Shown here: piece by piece, positions 32,584 to 33,253 of the stretch
How the letters are laid out: each line of letters opens with the position of its first letter
Numbering within the stretch: position 1 is the first letter of the stretch
Assembly: GCA_052246295.1 (NCBI GenBank)
Contig: JBQQCO010000027.1
Origin: Piscibacillus sp052246295
Lineage (GTDB): Bacteria; Bacillota; Bacilli; Bacillales; Alkalibacillaceae
Reading direction: 5' to 3' (one strand)
DNA length: 33,253 nucleotides
Notes under the pieces: model-generated
Seen by the model: the letters and a program-made list of their open reading frames with translations, nothing else
What the model was told of the DNA's origin: nothing
Databases searched by the model: none
Translations under genes and position numbers: made by a program

Positions 32584-32955
32584 ATGTATTTAATCTTATT
32601 CACAATCATTTATTGTGCACTTACACAGGTTTTGAATATAGATCTTATATTTGCTTCGGGAATTTATTTAGCAAGTTTATGTATCGCCAAAGGATGGTTA
32701 AGCGAGGAACTTAAAGATGTTTTTAATCTCAAAAAAACTAAATACTTGTACAGAAAAATTGGATTGAAATACTCTTTAATGGATTTATTATCTTTAATTC
32801 TAATTTTCAGTAATCCGTTTTTAATTGGTCAAATGGCTCTCTCTTTTTTCGAAATAATGTATATAATTTTTCTTATTGCAGTTGTGTACCGCTATATTTT
32901 TTGGGGCATGACTAAAACAATTAAACGAATATTCAAGGTGCATGAAAAAAGCTAA
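32584..32955 (+). CDS. Small hypothetical membrane protein
   Basis: Family not recognised. The 123-residue product has four hydrophobic stretches (about 2-17, 20-36, 64-84 and 88-108) separated by a basic loop (KKTKYLYRKIGLKY, 50-63), and ends in a basic tail (KTIKRIFKVHEKS). The start at 32584 follows GGAGG with good spacing. It is the only intact protein gene on the plus strand here and diverges from the secreted gene at 31856-32461. A role as partner or immunity protein for that product is possible but purely positional. Confidence 0.7.
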   Translation: MYLILFTIIYCALTQVLNIDLIFASGIYLASLCIAKGWLSEELKDVFNLKKTKYLYRKIGLKYSLMDLLSLILIFSNPFLIGQMALSFFEIMYIIFLIAVVYRYIFWGMTKTIKRIFKVHEKS

Positions 32956-33127
32956 AGCTCATGGCTAAGCAAAAAAAATCAAAACATCACCATATCAATT
33001 TAAAGACTAAGCAGGTCTTAATAGTAAGGATTATCGATTAGAGACTCACTTGACAGTACACAAAATGAAACATACACCTAGTAATAAATACCACATAACA
33101 GTGTTTTGCTGATTCTTACTTATATTT

Positions 33128-33161
33128 AAGAAAAACCGGACGTAAAAACCACGTCCGGTCC
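33128..33161 (-). terminator. Terminator of the gene at the right edge
   Basis: On the minus strand ACCGGACG...CGTCCGGT followed by TTTTTCTT, with the loop TGGTTTTTA, about 10 bp after the partial gene. The 33041-33127 stretch to its left shows nothing recognisable. Confidence 0.85.
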
Positions 33162-33170
33162 TCTTTTGGG

Positions 33171-33253
33171 TTAGTGCTTACCTTTGAATGTATGCGTTTT
33201 ACCTCTAACATCAATATATTCAACAGGATACATTTCTCCATTACATTGCTCAC
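33171..33253 (-). CDS. C-terminal end of an unrecognised protein (cut by window edge)
   Basis: An open frame runs from the window edge to a TAA at 33171-33173 and encodes a tail ending CNGEMYPVEYIDVRGKTHTF followed by KGKH. A strong terminator follows it, which supports a real gene end. The single Cys-Asn-Gly and the charged tail do not identify a family. At least 26 residues are visible. Confidence 0.6.
   Translation of the reverse strand, partial: EQCNGEMYPVEYIDVRGKTHTFKGKH

Noticed and set aside
32961..33041. Small plus-strand frame encoding MAKQKKSKHHHINLKTKQ and a few more residues
   Set aside because: It lacks a ribosome binding site, is only 26 codons long and its composition is what poly-A-rich DNA gives by chance. 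It could be a small basic protein, but there is no support.

Overview
This is origin-proximal chromosome from a low-GC, endospore-forming Firmicute of the family Bacillaceae. The gene order ispE-purR-spoVG-glmU-prs-ctc-pth-fin-mfd-spoVT-yabM-yabN-rqcP-yabP-yabQ-divIC-yabR-(tRNA Met, Glu)-spoIIE-yabS-yabT-tilS-hpt-ftsH-coaX-hslO-folP-folB-folK-lysS-rRNA operon matches Bacillus subtilis, read here on the minus strand. By that synteny the replication origin should lie to the right. Acidic protein tails and low GC would suit a halophilic or alkaliphilic genus, but I cannot name one.

Layout from left to right. Positions 1-9 are the extreme 5' end of a 16S rRNA gene on the minus strand, preceded by its leader and two tandem SigA promoters (141-263). 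Then come lysS, a frameshifted scrap of dusB, folK/folB/folP, hslO, coaX, ftsH, hpt, tilS, a kinase/VWA/spoIIE sporulation cluster, a plus-strand tRNA-Met/tRNA-Glu cassette, a 690-bp non-coding island, yabR, divIC, the spore-coat morphogenesis pair yabQ/yabP, rqcP, a MazG/methylase fusion, a SpoVB-like flippase, spoVT, mfd, fin, pth, ctc, prs, glmU, spoVG, purR and ispE. At the right edge are two unrecognised divergent genes, one secreted and one membrane, and the tail of a further unrecognised gene. Relative to B. subtilis, yabJ, yacD, cysK, pabB/A/C and yazB are missing and dusB is reduced to a remnant.

The genes cover folate synthesis (folP/B/K), translation and its quality control (lysS, tRNAs, tilS, pth, rqcP, ctc), nucleotide and cell-wall precursors (hpt, prs, purR, glmU, coaX), proteostasis (ftsH, hslO), repair (mfd), division (divIC) and the sporulation cascade (spoIIE, fin, spoVT, spoVG, yabP/Q). 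Several stage-specific promoters can be read directly: SigH before spoVG, SigF before fin, SigG before spoVT, and possible Spo0A boxes before spoIIE. A PurR-type box lies in the purR leader.

The accessory content is in two intergenic islands. At 14475-15060 there is a 21-bp-period direct repeat array, a 219-nt composite repeat and a decayed ISL3-type insertion sequence, next to a tRNA cassette that points against all its neighbours. At 29151-29369 there is an inverted second copy of the same 219-nt repeat. The ispE-proximal islet (31856-32955) holds the least explained genes of the window.
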